Part shown: positions 10,014 to 19,692 of the stretch, one piece after another
How the letters are laid out: each line of letters opens with the position of its first letter
Numbering within the stretch: the stretch's first letter is position 1
NCBI GenBank assembly: GCA_965218495.1
Contig: OZ244626.1
Location: forward strand, 1,984,001-2,048,000
Direction: 5' to 3'
Source of the DNA: G965218495 sp965218495
GTDB lineage: Bacteria; Bacteroidota; Rhodothermia; Rhodothermales; Bin80
DNA length: 64,000 nucleotides
The notes under the pieces: model-generated
What the model was told of the DNA's origin: nothing
The model's database searches: none
The model's input: the letters and a program-made list of their open reading frames with translations, nothing else
Translations under genes and position numbers: made by a program

Positions 10014-10649
10014 CTAGTAGCGCTTCCGCGCACAGAGATCCGACCACACCTTATAGGCGGGGCCGTCGTCGGTATGCCGAAGGATGTCACCCGCAACACA
10101 CCAGGTACAGACGTTGGGGCACGGGTTCTCCACCGTATTGCAGTCCACTATAGACCCGCATTGTGTGCAAGGTGGGGGCTGTTCGCTCGAATTGAACAGG
10201 TTGCGGACATAGTCTTCTCCGCCAGTCTTGAATACGCCGCGCAAGGCGTTTACCGCCCTTCGGTGAGTGCGGTTTTCGAACGACTCATAAATCCGTATAA
10301 AAACGTCCACCGCGCCAGCGTACGGAGTGCCACTCTCGAAATCCTTCGCAGCGAAGATCAGCGCCATTTTGGCTGAAGCCGATTCGGCGTTGGTCCCGTT
10401 AACCATGATCCGCGCCAGTTCGGCAGCAAACGCATCCAGTTCGGCGGCTGGGCGAACATCGAACTCTTGACGCAGAATGGCCTCGGCAGCTCGCGTGCCC
10501 CCAGTCTTCAGCGTCATGATGGCATGCAATGCCGCCTCGGGCGTAGGGTTCTTCCAAACGCCGTTTTCCTTAAGCATGCCCGGCTTGGGCTGCGCTCCCG
10601 CACCAACCGGCAGCAGAAGGGCTAACAGTGGAAGCATCAGATTCTTCAT
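10014..10649 (-). CDS. Secreted protein of unknown function with cysteine-rich C-terminus
   Basis: A 211-residue protein with a clear Sec signal peptide (MKNLMLPLLALLLPVGAGAQ, probable cleavage after GAGA). The body (about 35-155) is predicted helical, with a repeated pattern around ALHAIMTLKTGGTRAAEAIL and AAELDAFAAELARIM. The last 55 residues hold seven cysteines (CTQC, VDC, NPC, NVC, TWC, DLC), suggesting disulfides or a metal site outside the cytoplasm. A strong ribosome-binding site (GGGAGGAGA) lies just upstream of the ATG, which supports a real, expressed gene. I do not recognise a family. It lies alone between IS remnants, with the AAA+ pseudogene behind it on the same strand. Confidence 0.7.
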   Translation of the reverse strand: MKNLMLPLLALLLPVGAGAQPKPGMLKENGVWKNPTPEAALHAIMTLKTGGTRAAEAILRQEFDVRPAAELDAFAAELARIMVNGTNAESASAKMALIFAAKDFESGTPYAGAVDVFIRIYESFENRTHRRAVNALRGVFKTGGEDYVRNLFNSSEQPPPCTQCGSIVDCNTVENPCPNVCTWCVAGDILRHTDDGPAYKVWSDLCARKRY

Positions 10650-11253
10650 TTTTCTCCTCCCTCAGCAGCTATGCTGACCGGTGTGGCTAGTATACTGAGC
10701 AAACTTATCGACCAGCCCGATCGGCCAAAGAACCAGAAGGGATTACGGCCGGGCTACACTACACGCGATGGACAATGCCCTTAAGATCAGATTCAACACT
10801 CATCACGGGCATCGTTTCCCTCCCACACCAGCCGTAGATGCTCGCGCAGTGCATGCTCAAAATCGCTGCGGGTGATCGCCTTGGCGGCCCGCAGCCAGAA
10901 CTTCAACAGGAACCTGCTCCGTGAGAGCACCGCCGATGTCATACAGCCATTGCGCGGCGAGCAACGTATAGACCTGTATGTGTTGCGGCCAACCGTGACA
11001 TTCTGCCGCAATTTAATCGATCCAGTGCATCAGTTGCTCCTGCTCGCCACGGCCACCCCTGGCCTTCTACAGCCAGTAGCGGAAAGCGGCCCGCTCCGCT
11101 GGTTGCGATAGCCGCCCCAGAAGGCGCGCGCGGCCTCGCGAGAAGTGGGAAACTCCGAACTCGCCGAACACGGACCGGGATATACCAGTGCGCTGGCCAG
11201 AAGGATCACGGGCACCCCGATCTTGCCGTTGTGTATGAGATCCAGGTTCTTAG

Positions 11254-13050
11254 CCCGGATAAATCACCAGGGTATCGACAATGGGAACCATAGCCCCACG
11301 TAAGTGTATGATGTGCAATCAGTTATAACCATCCTTTGCACTGCAAATGAGCAAAACAGACTGTCATACTGAAGAGCTTCGTTTCGAGGACTTGGGACGG
11401 CGTAAAGTGGTCGGAAAGTTCGACGGCGGCCCTATGTCCTCGGACGCAGGTGCGCTGCTGTTACGGGAGGCCGACCGGATGTTCGACGTCATAGGCCGTT
11501 TTGCCGCCTGCTTCACCGACCACCGTGATCCCAGCAGGGTCGAGCATACCGTGGAGGCGATGCTCAGGCAACGTGTCTACGCGATATGCTTGGGCTACGA
11601 AGACGTGAACGACCATGACCGTCTGCGGGACGATCCCGTGTTGGCCATGGGCGTGGGCTGCGAAGATGTAACAGGTGCGCACCGGGCACGGGAACGCGAC
11701 CAGGGACATCCGCTGGCGAGTTCGAGCACACTGAACCGACTGGAGCTCGGCTCCAAAGGAGGGGCCGCATCGCACAGGTACAAGCGCATCGTAGCGGACC
11801 CTGAAAAGATCGACACCATGCTCGCGGACTTGTTCATGGATGTAACGGGCGAGGAGCCAGAGCATATCGTGTTGGATCTCGATGCTACCGATGACGCGAT
11901 TCACGGCAAGCAGGAGGGGCGCTTCTTTCATGGTTACTATGGCCACTACTGCTACTTACCGCTGTACATCGTTAGCGGTAAGCATGTGCTGGCCGCTCGT
12001 CTGCGCCCCTCCAACATTGACGCATCAGCGGGCACGACAGAGGAGTTGGCGCCAGTGATAGCGCGTATCCGTGCGCGGTGGCCGCAGGTGCCCATCTGGA
12101 TTCGTGCAGATGCAGGATTCTGCCGCGATGATATCATGGCATGGTGCGAAGCACAGGGCCTGCACTACATCATTGGTATGCCGCTCAATGCGCGGCTGAA
12201 ACGCATCGTTGAGGAGGCTATGGAGCAGAGTCAGGCCACATGCGAGGCCAGCGGGCAGCCTTCGCGGCGCTTCCGCAGCTTCGAGTACCAGACGAAGGAC
12301 AGCTGGAGCTGTGCTCGGCGCGTGATAGCCAAGGCGGAATGGCTGCCTGGACCGCGCGGCTATAACGCGCGATTCGTGGTCACCAATTTCAGCGAAGACG
12401 CGTACGACGCGCGCACGGTATACGAAGATTTGTATTGCGCGCGTGGAGACATGGAGAACCGGCTCAAGGAGCAGCAGCTTACCCTGTTCGCTGACCGCAC
12501 CTCTACGTCCATGATGGAGAGCAACCAGTTGCGCCTATACCTCTCTACGGTCGCCAACACCCTGATGACCATCATCAAGACCGTAGGCTTGCAGGGCACA
12601 GCGATGGCGCAGGCACAGTGCGCTACTATCCGTGTGCGGCTACTGAAGATCGCAGCACTGGTGGTGGTAAGCGTACGCCGTCTCCGCCTGCTCTTGCCCG
12701 AGGCCTATCCCTGGCAGCAACTGTTCGCGCGCGTGCTAAGCAACCTGCGCGGCGCTGTGCACACCACCCAGGTCGGCGCACGCGCCTCACCTTCATAGGC
12801 AGTTCCGGACCCAACTTACCCCACAGATTGATAGACGCCACATGGTGGTTGCTGGATACGTGTATCCAAGAAGCACCGGTGCGCGGACAAAAGCCTTGAT
12901 TCGCGCTCGAAACATGCCCGAAGCAGCGCTTGCAGCCGCCGACTATTCGCTCTGGAAGGCGGGAATCAGCATTCGCGTTCGCAAACCGTGACCCACTGCC
13001 TACAAACGCCCCGAATTATGGCGATTCAAGAGCTTGGTGAGCGATGCGGG
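11254..13050 (+). mobile_element. IS1380-family insertion sequence, copy A, 1797 bp
   Basis: A complete element with one transposase gene. The ends are imperfect inverted repeats: CCCGGATAAATCACCAGG at the left, and on the minus strand from 13050 CCCGCATCGCTCACCAAG. It is flanked by a 4-base target duplication TTAG (11250-11253 and 13051-13054), which fits the 4-5 base duplications of the family. A second copy of exactly the same length lies in opposite orientation at 32919-34715. The borders are certain because the two copies diverge precisely at these points. It sits inside an AAA+ ATPase pseudogene. Confidence 0.95.
11347..12798 (+). CDS. IS1380-family transposase, copy A
   Basis: A 483-residue DDE transposase. 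Catalytic-site candidates are the aspartates in IVLDLDATDDAIHG and IRADAGFCRDD and the glutamate in DMENRLKEQQLTLFADRTS, all typical of IS1380. The N-terminus (FDGGPMSSDAGALLLREAD) and RVYAICLGYEDVNDHDRLR also match the family. The frame is intact and the length normal. It differs from copy B at about eight residues, for example K/Q in the stretch IHGKQEGRF and T/I in SAGTTEELAPV. It is probably still able to transpose. The start ATG lies 93 bases inside the left end. Confidence 0.93.
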   Translation: MSKTDCHTEELRFEDLGRRKVVGKFDGGPMSSDAGALLLREADRMFDVIGRFAACFTDHRDPSRVEHTVEAMLRQRVYAICLGYEDVNDHDRLRDDPVLAMGVGCEDVTGAHRARERDQGHPLASSSTLNRLELGSKGGAASHRYKRIVADPEKIDTMLADLFMDVTGEEPEHIVLDLDATDDAIHGKQEGRFFHGYYGHYCYLPLYIVSGKHVLAARLRPSNIDASAGTTEELAPVIARIRARWPQVPIWIRADAGFCRDDIMAWCEAQGLHYIIGMPLNARLKRIVEEAMEQSQATCEASGQPSRRFRSFEYQTKDSWSCARRVIAKAEWLPGPRGYNARFVVTNFSEDAYDARTVYEDLYCARGDMENRLKEQQLTLFADRTSTSMMESNQLRLYLSTVANTLMTIIKTVGLQGTAMAQAQCATIRVRLLKIAALVVVSVRRLRLLLPEAYPWQQLFARVLSNLRGAVHTTQVGARASPS

Positions 13051-13614
13051 TTAGCTATGACCGCCTCTTCTGCCCTACCACGAAGCACTTGGATATTTCA
13101 CACCTCATCCAGCACCAGCACGAGGCCGGCGGATTGGGTGGCCGCCTTCAAGACTGCTGCCACTGTGAGACCAGCAGATTCGGACGACCTGCCCTTTGCA
13201 CGGCGCCGGAATACGGCTGCGACTGAAGACAGCCCCACCCTCCATCCGACCTCCCTGTGCAGCATGGTCGTCGTTGGGTAAGACATACCGCGAGCTGTGG
13301 CCAGCGCTTCGGGGCTATACAGGGCGTCGTACTGTATCTCCGCCCCGCGCCATCCGGCCCCTAGGCGCGCTTGCCGCATTCATAAAGCAGCGCAGCCTTG
13401 CCAGCCCCCGGGGCGCCCTGAATGATGGACACCGTGCCACCGTTTGATTGAGCGCATTCGTGCGTACCTCCTGGAAGGCGTGAAATTCCTGCGGCTGCCC
13501 GTGAAAGAACATAGCCGGACCCCGATCAACGGTTGTTATGGGGATAAGCCGCGCGAGTGGAAACACCTACGGCTTGTCGACCCCGGGGGACGGCGTATCA
13601 GAGGATGTCTTCAT

Positions 13615-14439
13615 GTCCGCGCACATACCCCTGCCGGGCACACCAACTAACAGCGCTACGTAGAGAACGCAAGCCGTGGCAGGCACCGTTTACCACCCTA
13701 CTCGACAAAACCACAGGAGCTGGACCTTGGTGGGGACTGGTGCTTTGGCGGACCAGCTGACACGTGGCCGCGGCGGTCTCTCGTACCGCCCATCCGTGGC
13801 CCATTTTTGCGCATCTACCAAGGGCCTGCCCTTCTCGCCTGTTGCATTCGAATGCAAGAGAGATGAGTCAACGCTCCCCGGCGCTGATTCAGTGCACGGG
13901 AAATTTCAAAACGTGTGGCAGATAGGGTCTTTCCCGACTTGCGGCGATTCTCCCGCACGTCACGGTAGACGGAGGGGATAAAGCCGCTAGGATCACGCCC
14001 CCTTTTCGCGTGTTCAGGCACGTTTCGGGCCTGCCGCAATACTCCGGCGCCACCCATCTGGCGGCTGGCATGGCCAGCGAGTTGTCAGGAAAGTCCGGGT
14101 CGAAATGCTACTATCGAGAATAAACTAATCTCGCAAAACGAAGAGAAGCAACTAGCAGTGCACCCTGCACTCTGCCGGAGACTACCCGCGTACAAAAAGC
14201 AGGGGCCGCCTCTGAATCGCCGAAAATCGCATTAGATCACATACAGGTACCACCCAGTCGGTTCCTGCGTTGGGTGGTTACTTGCAGTTTTCCGACGTAA
14301 CCACTATGCAGGCACTGATCTGACCACGTACGCACTGGCGGCGACGCCGCGCGTCCAACAGGCCGCGCTCATCGGCGCCTCGCTCTCGGCCATCACCCGG
14401 CGGGCCTACCGCCACGCGTGGGAAACCTCGCTTAGTTGA
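13615..14439. other. No supported gene; possible debris
   Basis: Between the AAA+ pseudogene start and a small membrane protein. One frame at about 14320-14440 (TTYALAATPRVQQAALIGAS, ending at a stop) looks protein-like but has no start and no recognisable family, so it may be another gene fragment. Nothing else was recognised. Confidence 0.4.
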
Positions 14440-14811
14440 CTAACTTAAGAACAGCGAATCATCCTCTGGCGGACTACTACGCCCGGCCAGCCAATCCAGA
14501 CGCTGAAGCACTCGGTTCTTGTCATCCTCGACAGAAGGGTGCAGCTTCTTAGGACTGAGCCATAGTTCCAGCCTAAAGGCCAGATCAGGACGGAAGCGGT
14601 AGATTAGCGCCCAAATTAGCCCAATACCCAATATCAGGTGGACAACACCCCATTGGAACGGCCTGGAAACGGACAAGTACACCCAGTAAAAGGCTAAGGA
14701 AGCATAGAAGATAGCAAAGACGGGGAAGACCGAAGAAAAGAAAGAATACCTCTTATAGGCTTGGCGAAGCCGCCAAAGGCTCTTGCTTCTGTTGGACGTC
14801 CAATTGGCCAT
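14440..14811 (-). CDS. Small membrane protein of unknown function
   Basis: A predicted 123-residue protein with two hydrophobic segments that could span the inner membrane (about residues 24-48, FFSSVFPVFAIFYASLAFYW, and 53-73, WGVVHLILGIGLIWALIYRF). A charged, hydrophilic C-terminus follows (KKLHPSVEDDKNRVLQRLDW). The N-terminus is basic (NRSKSLWRLRQAYKRY), consistent with a cytoplasmic start. No family is recognised and no neighbour gives a functional hint. The membrane-protein composition makes it more credible than the other open frames here, but its position among gene debris keeps the confidence moderate. Confidence 0.5.
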   Translation of the reverse strand: MANWTSNRSKSLWRLRQAYKRYSFFSSVFPVFAIFYASLAFYWVYLSVSRPFQWGVVHLILGIGLIWALIYRFRPDLAFRLELWLSPKKLHPSVEDDKNRVLQRLDWLAGRSSPPEDDSLFLS

Positions 14812-15642
14812 AATGCAACTAGTAGGTATGTCGGTGGATTAATCCAACCGCGAGCCTTTACTTTATTGTTCGAGTGGATGCTGCCTCGGAGCAACACGAT
14901 AGTTTTCGGCAGGCGGCGGCTTCCTAAAGTCCAAAAGGCAACCGTCCAAGGATACGGCTGTATTTCATGGGTGCGGTATAGTAGGTGGACGGCAACTTGT
15001 TAAAAGGTAGCTACGCTCTTAGGCAAATGCAAGAGCACGGAGCATCGCTCGTGGAGCTTCGGCAGGCCGGATACGGGGCTGTGGCTAGGCTGCTGGAGCA
15101 GTAAAGAAAGTGGACCCGTGGTGAACAATCACCACTGGAGTTGAAGCATGTCGGACGTCGTGGCCGACGAAAGTAACACCTAATTCGGGTCAGGGGGGGG
15201 CTATGAGTCTGCCAGAGCCAGCGATGTGATCTATCACGAATACACTAAATAACGCGATCCGTGCAATCTACGGGCGTACGATCGGCAGTGATATCGACAA
15301 TCCAGCGCCCCCACGTGCCTGCAGGGTGGTAACTTTCAATCAGATTACCCTGGCGTGTTCATCAGAATATACAGCCGCACGAGCGTGTCCGCCTTCGCGC
15401 TCGCAGCAAGCCCAATTCTCGCTGCATGCAGTGAGTTCGTGTCTACCAGGGCACGCATCCGCGCCGGTCCACTAGCCCCGGTTGTGCAGCATTGGCCACG
15501 ATGAGAAACGCAATTCCGTAGGCAACGCCGGTGCGGGCTTGTAGGGCAGATTTGTTACTAGGGGCCAGGGAGGGCGAACAGCTTTTCCGCCTGTGAGCCG
15601 CAGGCGTTTGGACTCTACCCGACTACAAGACCCTACGATCCC
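14812..15642. other. No supported gene
   Basis: About 0.8 kb left of the IS110 pseudogene. A plus-strand frame near 15030-15105 (EHGASLVELRQAGYGAVARL) looks protein-like but is isolated between stops. No domain or start signal is visible elsewhere. Confidence 0.45.
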
Positions 15643-16250
15643 ATGTAACCCACCATTAGTGACATCCCGACCCAGTAGGCGGTCTTCGTCGGGCTCGACG
15701 CACTTAGAGGCACGATCGCGGCGTACGTATACAATCCAGCTTCCAAGACGGTATGCCTTGAATTAGAGCAGCCCAGCGCCGATAGGGCCGAGGCGCGAAG
15801 CCTTATGGCCCGTATTCGTCCCACCTTGGGTGGACTCCGGCGTTTTACGAAGCGTCCTCGTGTAGCTACGCGCTCTATTGAACGCTCCGTGTCGCCTGTG
15901 CGGTAATTACGCCGTCGTCGATTCCAAGGCGTGCGGGGGATCGTGTCAGGACGGACCGTCGTGACGCGGAAAAGTTAGCCCGGTACTACGCGGCGGACCT
16001 ACTGACGGCGATTCACATCCCCGACCAGTCGTTCATCGCCACCCGTACGCCGGAGCGCCGTCGGATCGCCGTCGTCGAGGATCTGACCCGCACCAAACAG
16101 CGCGCCGTGCTCTTGTTGCAAGGCCGCGGGTATGTGTACCTTGCAAGCAGGAACTGGACTCGGAAATTCTGGCGGTGGCTGGAAGGCCTTGTGCTTGGCC
16201 CCGTCGATGCCATTGCGCTGCAACGCCTGGTGAAGCGGAGTGCGCAGTGA
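15643..16250 (+). pseudogene. IS110-family transposase pseudogene, N-terminal half
   Basis: Plus-strand remains of an IS110 transposase. From the ATG at 15643 the frame holds two early stops, then AVFVGLDALRGTIAAYVYNP (normally the first DEDD-site aspartate) and SKTVCLELEQP. After a frameshift near 15842 it continues FYEASSCSYALY (stop), then IPRRAGDRVRTDRRDAEKLA, IHIPDQSFIATRTPERRRI and NWTRKFWRWLEGLV. VRTDRRDAEKLA contains the paired aspartates typical of the IS110 catalytic domain. The C-terminal transposase domain with its serine is missing: the frame ends at 16250. At least three stops and one frameshift make it non-functional. Confidence 0.78.
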
Positions 16251-16370
16251 AATCCACGCAAGAGCCCGCTCGCTTGGCGAATGCGCAAAAACTTGGCCAC
16301 TAATTGCATCGCAAAATCTCCTTACCATAAGTGGTGTTTCAACGCTCTTAGCTATGCCGTACGCTCAGAA

Positions 16371-18383
16371 ATGACGCTTGGGTTCTTAATTCTGTACAGA
16401 TTCCGTGCTGCGAAGGCAACGCTGATCGGCATAGCGCTTTGCCTCTGCATCAGTGCTCCAGGCGCCGCCCAGTACCAGGGATGCCCGCTCATCCAGCAAA
16501 TCACGTTGGATGCATGCGAGGTCCTCGAACGGCTTTTCACCGAAACGGGTGGCCCGGAGTGGTTCCACTCCCGCGGCTGGCTCCGGTCGAATCAGCCTTG
16601 CGACTGGTATGGCGTCACTTGCGCCTCTGGCGCATGGCCAAGAAGCATCACGCGCATTGAATTACCGGGCAACAACCTCGCCGGGTCCCTACCGGGCGAG
16701 CTCTCGCTTCTTAGCAACCTACGCGTACTGATAGTTGATAATCGCGGAGCCGGAATTCGCTACAAAAGGCTGAGCGGCATCATTCCGGCAGTATTCGGTC
16801 AGCTGGAACATCTGGAGGTGCTACGCCTGGACGACAACGAATTCACTGGCGCCATTCCACCGGAGCTCGGCAAGCTATCAAGCCTGCGTACGTTGGGCCT
16901 GAGCCAAAACATGCTGACCGGGCCCGTGCCCAGCTCCCTCGGCAACCTCTCAGCGCTTAGAACGCTCGACCTCAGCGAAAACGTGCTGTCCGGCTCAATC
17001 CCAGACTCGCTCCAGAAACTGCAAACGCTGGAGTTCCTCGGCCTTTCCGGTAACCTGCTGGAAGGCCCAGTGCCGGCATCGCTTGGAAAGCTGACGAACC
17101 TCACGGCCCTGGATGTGAGCGAAAACGATCTGGAAGGGTCGTTGCCTGAGGCGCTAGCCAACCTGCGGCAACTTGCATGGCTCTCCGTAGCCGACAACGA
17201 CCTCGAAGGCCCGTTGCCGCTGGCACTTGCCTTCTTTGGGGCGAGTGTCAACACGTGCCTGATGGAGCGAAATCGGCTGTGCCTGCCGTCCGATCCGCCG
17301 TATGGAGCACTTGGACCCGGACCCATCTGCGGCTTGCCACCTGCCGCTTCGTGCCGCGTATGCGATAATGCGGCATGCGAAGGGCTGGAGGCGCTATACT
17401 ACGCCACTGACGGGCAGACGTGGGCCGACTCCGACGGGTGGCTGGCTTCACCATCGCCCTGCAATTGGTCTGGTATTCAATGCGACACCGATCGCCTTAC
17501 ACACCTGTTGCTGCCATCTAATGGCCTTCGGGGCACGATTCCGGTGGAGCTCGGACAGCTTAGCGAGTTGACAGATCTAGACCTTGCCGGCAACGCCCTC
17601 CGAGGAGAAATCCCGGCAGAGCTGGGTGACTTGTCCAGCCTATTACACCTGGACCTGAGCAGCAACGACCTGTCCGGACAGGTGTCGCTACCGGTTGCGA
17701 CACTGGGCGCCGACCTGCCGACCTGCGATTTGAGCGACAACGCTGGCCTTTGTGTTCCTGATGAAGCCGAATACCGTGCGCTGAACACGGATCTGATTTG
17801 CGGGCTTCCACTGGTTTCGCCATGCTCCCCGCATAGGCTCGTAGCAATAACCAGTCTTGAGATTGAGACGCGCTACAATGCCGTATTGCTTCGCTGGCAA
17901 ACGAACCAAGCCCCCATGGAAGTCACCTTCGAAGTGCAACAGCAGGAGGCCAGCGGCGATTTCAAAACCATCGCTCTGGTCGAATCAGGCGGCACGGCCT
18001 ATCAATACTCGATCGTGGACCTTCCCGAGGGTACGCACACGTTCCGCCTGAAGCAGGTCGCTCCACAGGGCGCATTCTCGTTTAGCGAAGCCGTGTCCGT
18101 CACGCTTGTGCCCGAAGGGCTCACGATAAGCGAGGCCTACCCGGCGCCATTTGCCACGCACTCCACCGTGGAGTTTACTTCTGGCACGCAGCAACAGGTT
18201 CGCGTCGATCTGGTCGACGCCAGCGGGCGCCGCGTTCGAACGCTCTATGAGCGAACACCCCCAGCCCACCAGATTGTGATGCTCCACATTGATGGCAGCA
18301 GCCTTAGCAGTGGCCTGTACTTCGTCCGCTTTCTCGCAAAAGGTCGGGTGCAGGGGACTCGCACGCTCATCCGCATCCAGTAG
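16371..18383 (+). CDS. Secreted leucine-rich-repeat protein with T9SS-like C-terminal sorting domain
   Basis: A 670-residue exported protein. I chose the ATG at 16371 because it gives a clean Sec signal peptide (MTLGFLILYRFRAAKATLIG..., cleavage near GAAQ); an in-frame ATG 90 bases upstream adds a hydrophilic stretch. Two plant-type LRR modules follow. Module 1 (about 48-325) opens with a cysteine-flanked cap (WFHSRGWLRSNQPCDWYGVT) and has repeats of the LSGSIPDSLQKLQTLEFLGL type. Module 2 (about 330-485) repeats the same cap (WADSDGWLASPSPCNWSGIQ) with fewer repeats. Then comes a fibronectin-III-like region (490-580) and a C-terminal domain (ISEAYPAPFATHSTVEF ... SSGLYFVRF) resembling type A T9SS sorting domains. 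It is probably anchored at or released from the cell surface and binds proteins or glycans; the ligand is unknown. Confidence 0.88.
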   Translation: MTLGFLILYRFRAAKATLIGIALCLCISAPGAAQYQGCPLIQQITLDACEVLERLFTETGGPEWFHSRGWLRSNQPCDWYGVTCASGAWPRSITRIELPGNNLAGSLPGELSLLSNLRVLIVDNRGAGIRYKRLSGIIPAVFGQLEHLEVLRLDDNEFTGAIPPELGKLSSLRTLGLSQNMLTGPVPSSLGNLSALRTLDLSENVLSGSIPDSLQKLQTLEFLGLSGNLLEGPVPASLGKLTNLTALDVSENDLEGSLPEALANLRQLAWLSVADNDLEGPLPLALAFFGASVNTCLMERNRLCLPSDPPYGALGPGPICGLPPAASCRVCDNAACEGLEALYYATDGQTWADSDGWLASPSPCNWSGIQCDTDRLTHLLLPSNGLRGTIPVELGQLSELTDLDLAGNALRGEIPAELGDLSSLLHLDLSSNDLSGQVSLPVATLGADLPTCDLSDNAGLCVPDEAEYRALNTDLICGLPLVSPCSPHRLVAITSLEIETRYNAVLLRWQTNQAPMEVTFEVQQQEASGDFKTIALVESGGTAYQYSIVDLPEGTHTFRLKQVAPQGAFSFSEAVSVTLVPEGLTISEAYPAPFATHSTVEFTSGTQQQVRVDLVDASGRRVRTLYERTPPAHQIVMLHIDGSSLSSGLYFVRFLAKGRVQGTRTLIRIQ

Positions 18384-18387
18384 CCTG

Positions 18388-19620
18388 CTACTGAATTCTC
18401 GCCAGAATAGCCTGAAGCACCCTCACCGGCTGCTCCTGGTGAATGTACGTTCCGCTATTGTTCACAACGATGTGCGCGGCTCCCACCGCTTCTGCCCAGT
18501 CGGCGTGCAGACGCTCCCATGCCTGCTGTCCTTTGGCTGCCTCGCCAACCCATTGCGGCGCCTTTGACGCCCTTGCAGCTGTCAATACCGTGACAGGCAG
18601 CTCCAGCGGCGCATCTGTGCCCGCCATCTTGCCTGAATCAATGATTTTTGCATACGCAGCAAACTCGGCTCGCAGCGGTTGGGGCAGATGCAGATAAAAG
18701 GCTTTACGCTGCTCCCAGTACCGCTGCCAAGATGGATCATCAAGCGCACGCCACATGTCGGCCAAGGTCTCCAGGTGTGGGTCCACAAGTACCAACGCCC
18801 TAACGGCATCCCCATACAGTGCGGCGAAGCGCCGAGCGTATAGTGCACCCTCGGCATGTGCTACTAAGACATAGGGTGGCGGAACACGAGCTTCGCGGAG
18901 CAATCCGCGAAGCTCCACGGCCACCTGTTCCGGGGTACGTGCTGCATCAGAACTCTCCGAGTGCCCCAGGCCCGCACGGTCGTAGGCTACCACCCGCGTG
19001 TGCCTTACCAACAGCCTGTGCAGCTGCTCCCATGAGACAAGGTTGTCTCCCAGCCCTGCTTCCAACACGACCGTGACCGGGCCTTCGCCCTGCGCAACCA
19101 AGTTTGCCTTTCGCCCCAGTACCGTCACCACCTGCCCAAGAGGATACGTGTCGCCGAGGCTGGGCAACGTATCGCCAGACGGTGGCTCGGTCCAACCCGC
19201 AATGCTTTCTATCGTCTCGTCATGCAGCGCTATTGCGTCAATGTCCGTACCGGGCGGCGCCATCACAATCCCACCAAACCCACCCCATGGATCCATGCAC
19301 GCACCTTGGTACACGCCATCATCAAGCCGGGCCAAAGAGCACGCGAGCTCGAACGAGGGCTCCCATGTGAAGCGAAGGCTGTCCTGCGTCGCCCGGATCT
19401 TGCTGAATTCGAATGGGCCGTAGTCTTCAACCACCATGGTGATCCGCAGACTGTCGGCACGCGTGCGTACCTGATAGTGCACCTCCATACTTCGACCAGT
19501 AAGGTGGATAATCCTACCTACCCAGTCCCCGTCCTTGAGATGCTGCGCTGACCCCGGGGCAGCATCTGCTGCAAGCAACACAAGCACAACGCTGCAAAGC
19601 CTTAAGCTGCTCCAGACCAT
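18388..19620 (-). CDS. Exported alpha/beta-hydrolase-fold protein lacking the nucleophile serine
   Basis: Using the ATG at 19620 (preceded by GGAAAGGG) the protein has 410 residues and a Sec signal peptide (MVWSSLRLCSVVLVLLAADA). An in-frame ATG at 19662 would add 14 residues. The N-terminal 150 residues form a beta-rich region of unknown type. The C-terminal 240 residues are an alpha/beta hydrolase: oxyanion-loop-like EAGLGDNLVSWEQL, HTRVVAYDRAGLGHS, the nucleophile elbow, LVLVDPHLE and the catalytic-type His in TYIHQEQP (about 394). The elbow reads VAHAEGALYARR instead of the usual GHSxGG: the codon is GCC (Ala256), so the serine is absent. It may be a non-catalytic binding protein, or recently inactivated. 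It ends four bases from the convergent LRR gene. Confidence 0.85.
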   Translation of the reverse strand: MVWSSLRLCSVVLVLLAADAAPGSAQHLKDGDWVGRIIHLTGRSMEVHYQVRTRADSLRITMVVEDYGPFEFSKIRATQDSLRFTWEPSFELACSLARLDDGVYQGACMDPWGGFGGIVMAPPGTDIDAIALHDETIESIAGWTEPPSGDTLPSLGDTYPLGQVVTVLGRKANLVAQGEGPVTVVLEAGLGDNLVSWEQLHRLLVRHTRVVAYDRAGLGHSESSDAARTPEQVAVELRGLLREARVPPPYVLVAHAEGALYARRFAALYGDAVRALVLVDPHLETLADMWRALDDPSWQRYWEQRKAFYLHLPQPLRAEFAAYAKIIDSGKMAGTDAPLELPVTVLTAARASKAPQWVGEAAKGQQAWERLHADWAEAVGAAHIVVNNSGTYIHQEQPVRVLQAILARIQ

Positions 19621-19692
19621 TTCGCAACCCTTTCCGTTGGTTCGCCTTGCACGTGTGGCCATCTGACTGCGGGGCCAAAGTGCTATGAGATG

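Larger units (their letters stand above)
10793..13614 (-). pseudogene. AAA+ ATPase pseudogene, split by an IS1380-family element
   Basis: Two minus-strand halves flank the IS at 11254-13050. The right half (13614-13055) encodes an N-terminus, a Walker A motif (GGTVSIIQGAPGAGKAALLY, near 13390-13440) and a Walker B-like strand (GLVLVLDEV, near 13100). The left half (11253-10793) encodes ILLASALVYPG, FSRGRARLLGRLSQPAERA and IAAECHGWPQHIQVYTLLAA, typical of the sensor/lid region of this ATPase type. Removing the IS and one TTAG copy rejoins the halves in frame (EEAVIAKNLDLIHNGKIGVP). Apart from the IS there are several stop codons (after KP at 13567-13569, inside LDEV*NIQV, in YWL*KARGG, in WID*IAAE) and at least two frameshifts, so the gene is dead. 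Original function unknown; such ATPases often occur near mobile DNA. Confidence 0.75.

Noticed and set aside
13098..13379. 93-residue independent gene on the minus strand
   Set aside because: It is the Walker B-containing piece of the AAA+ pseudogene, not a separate gene.
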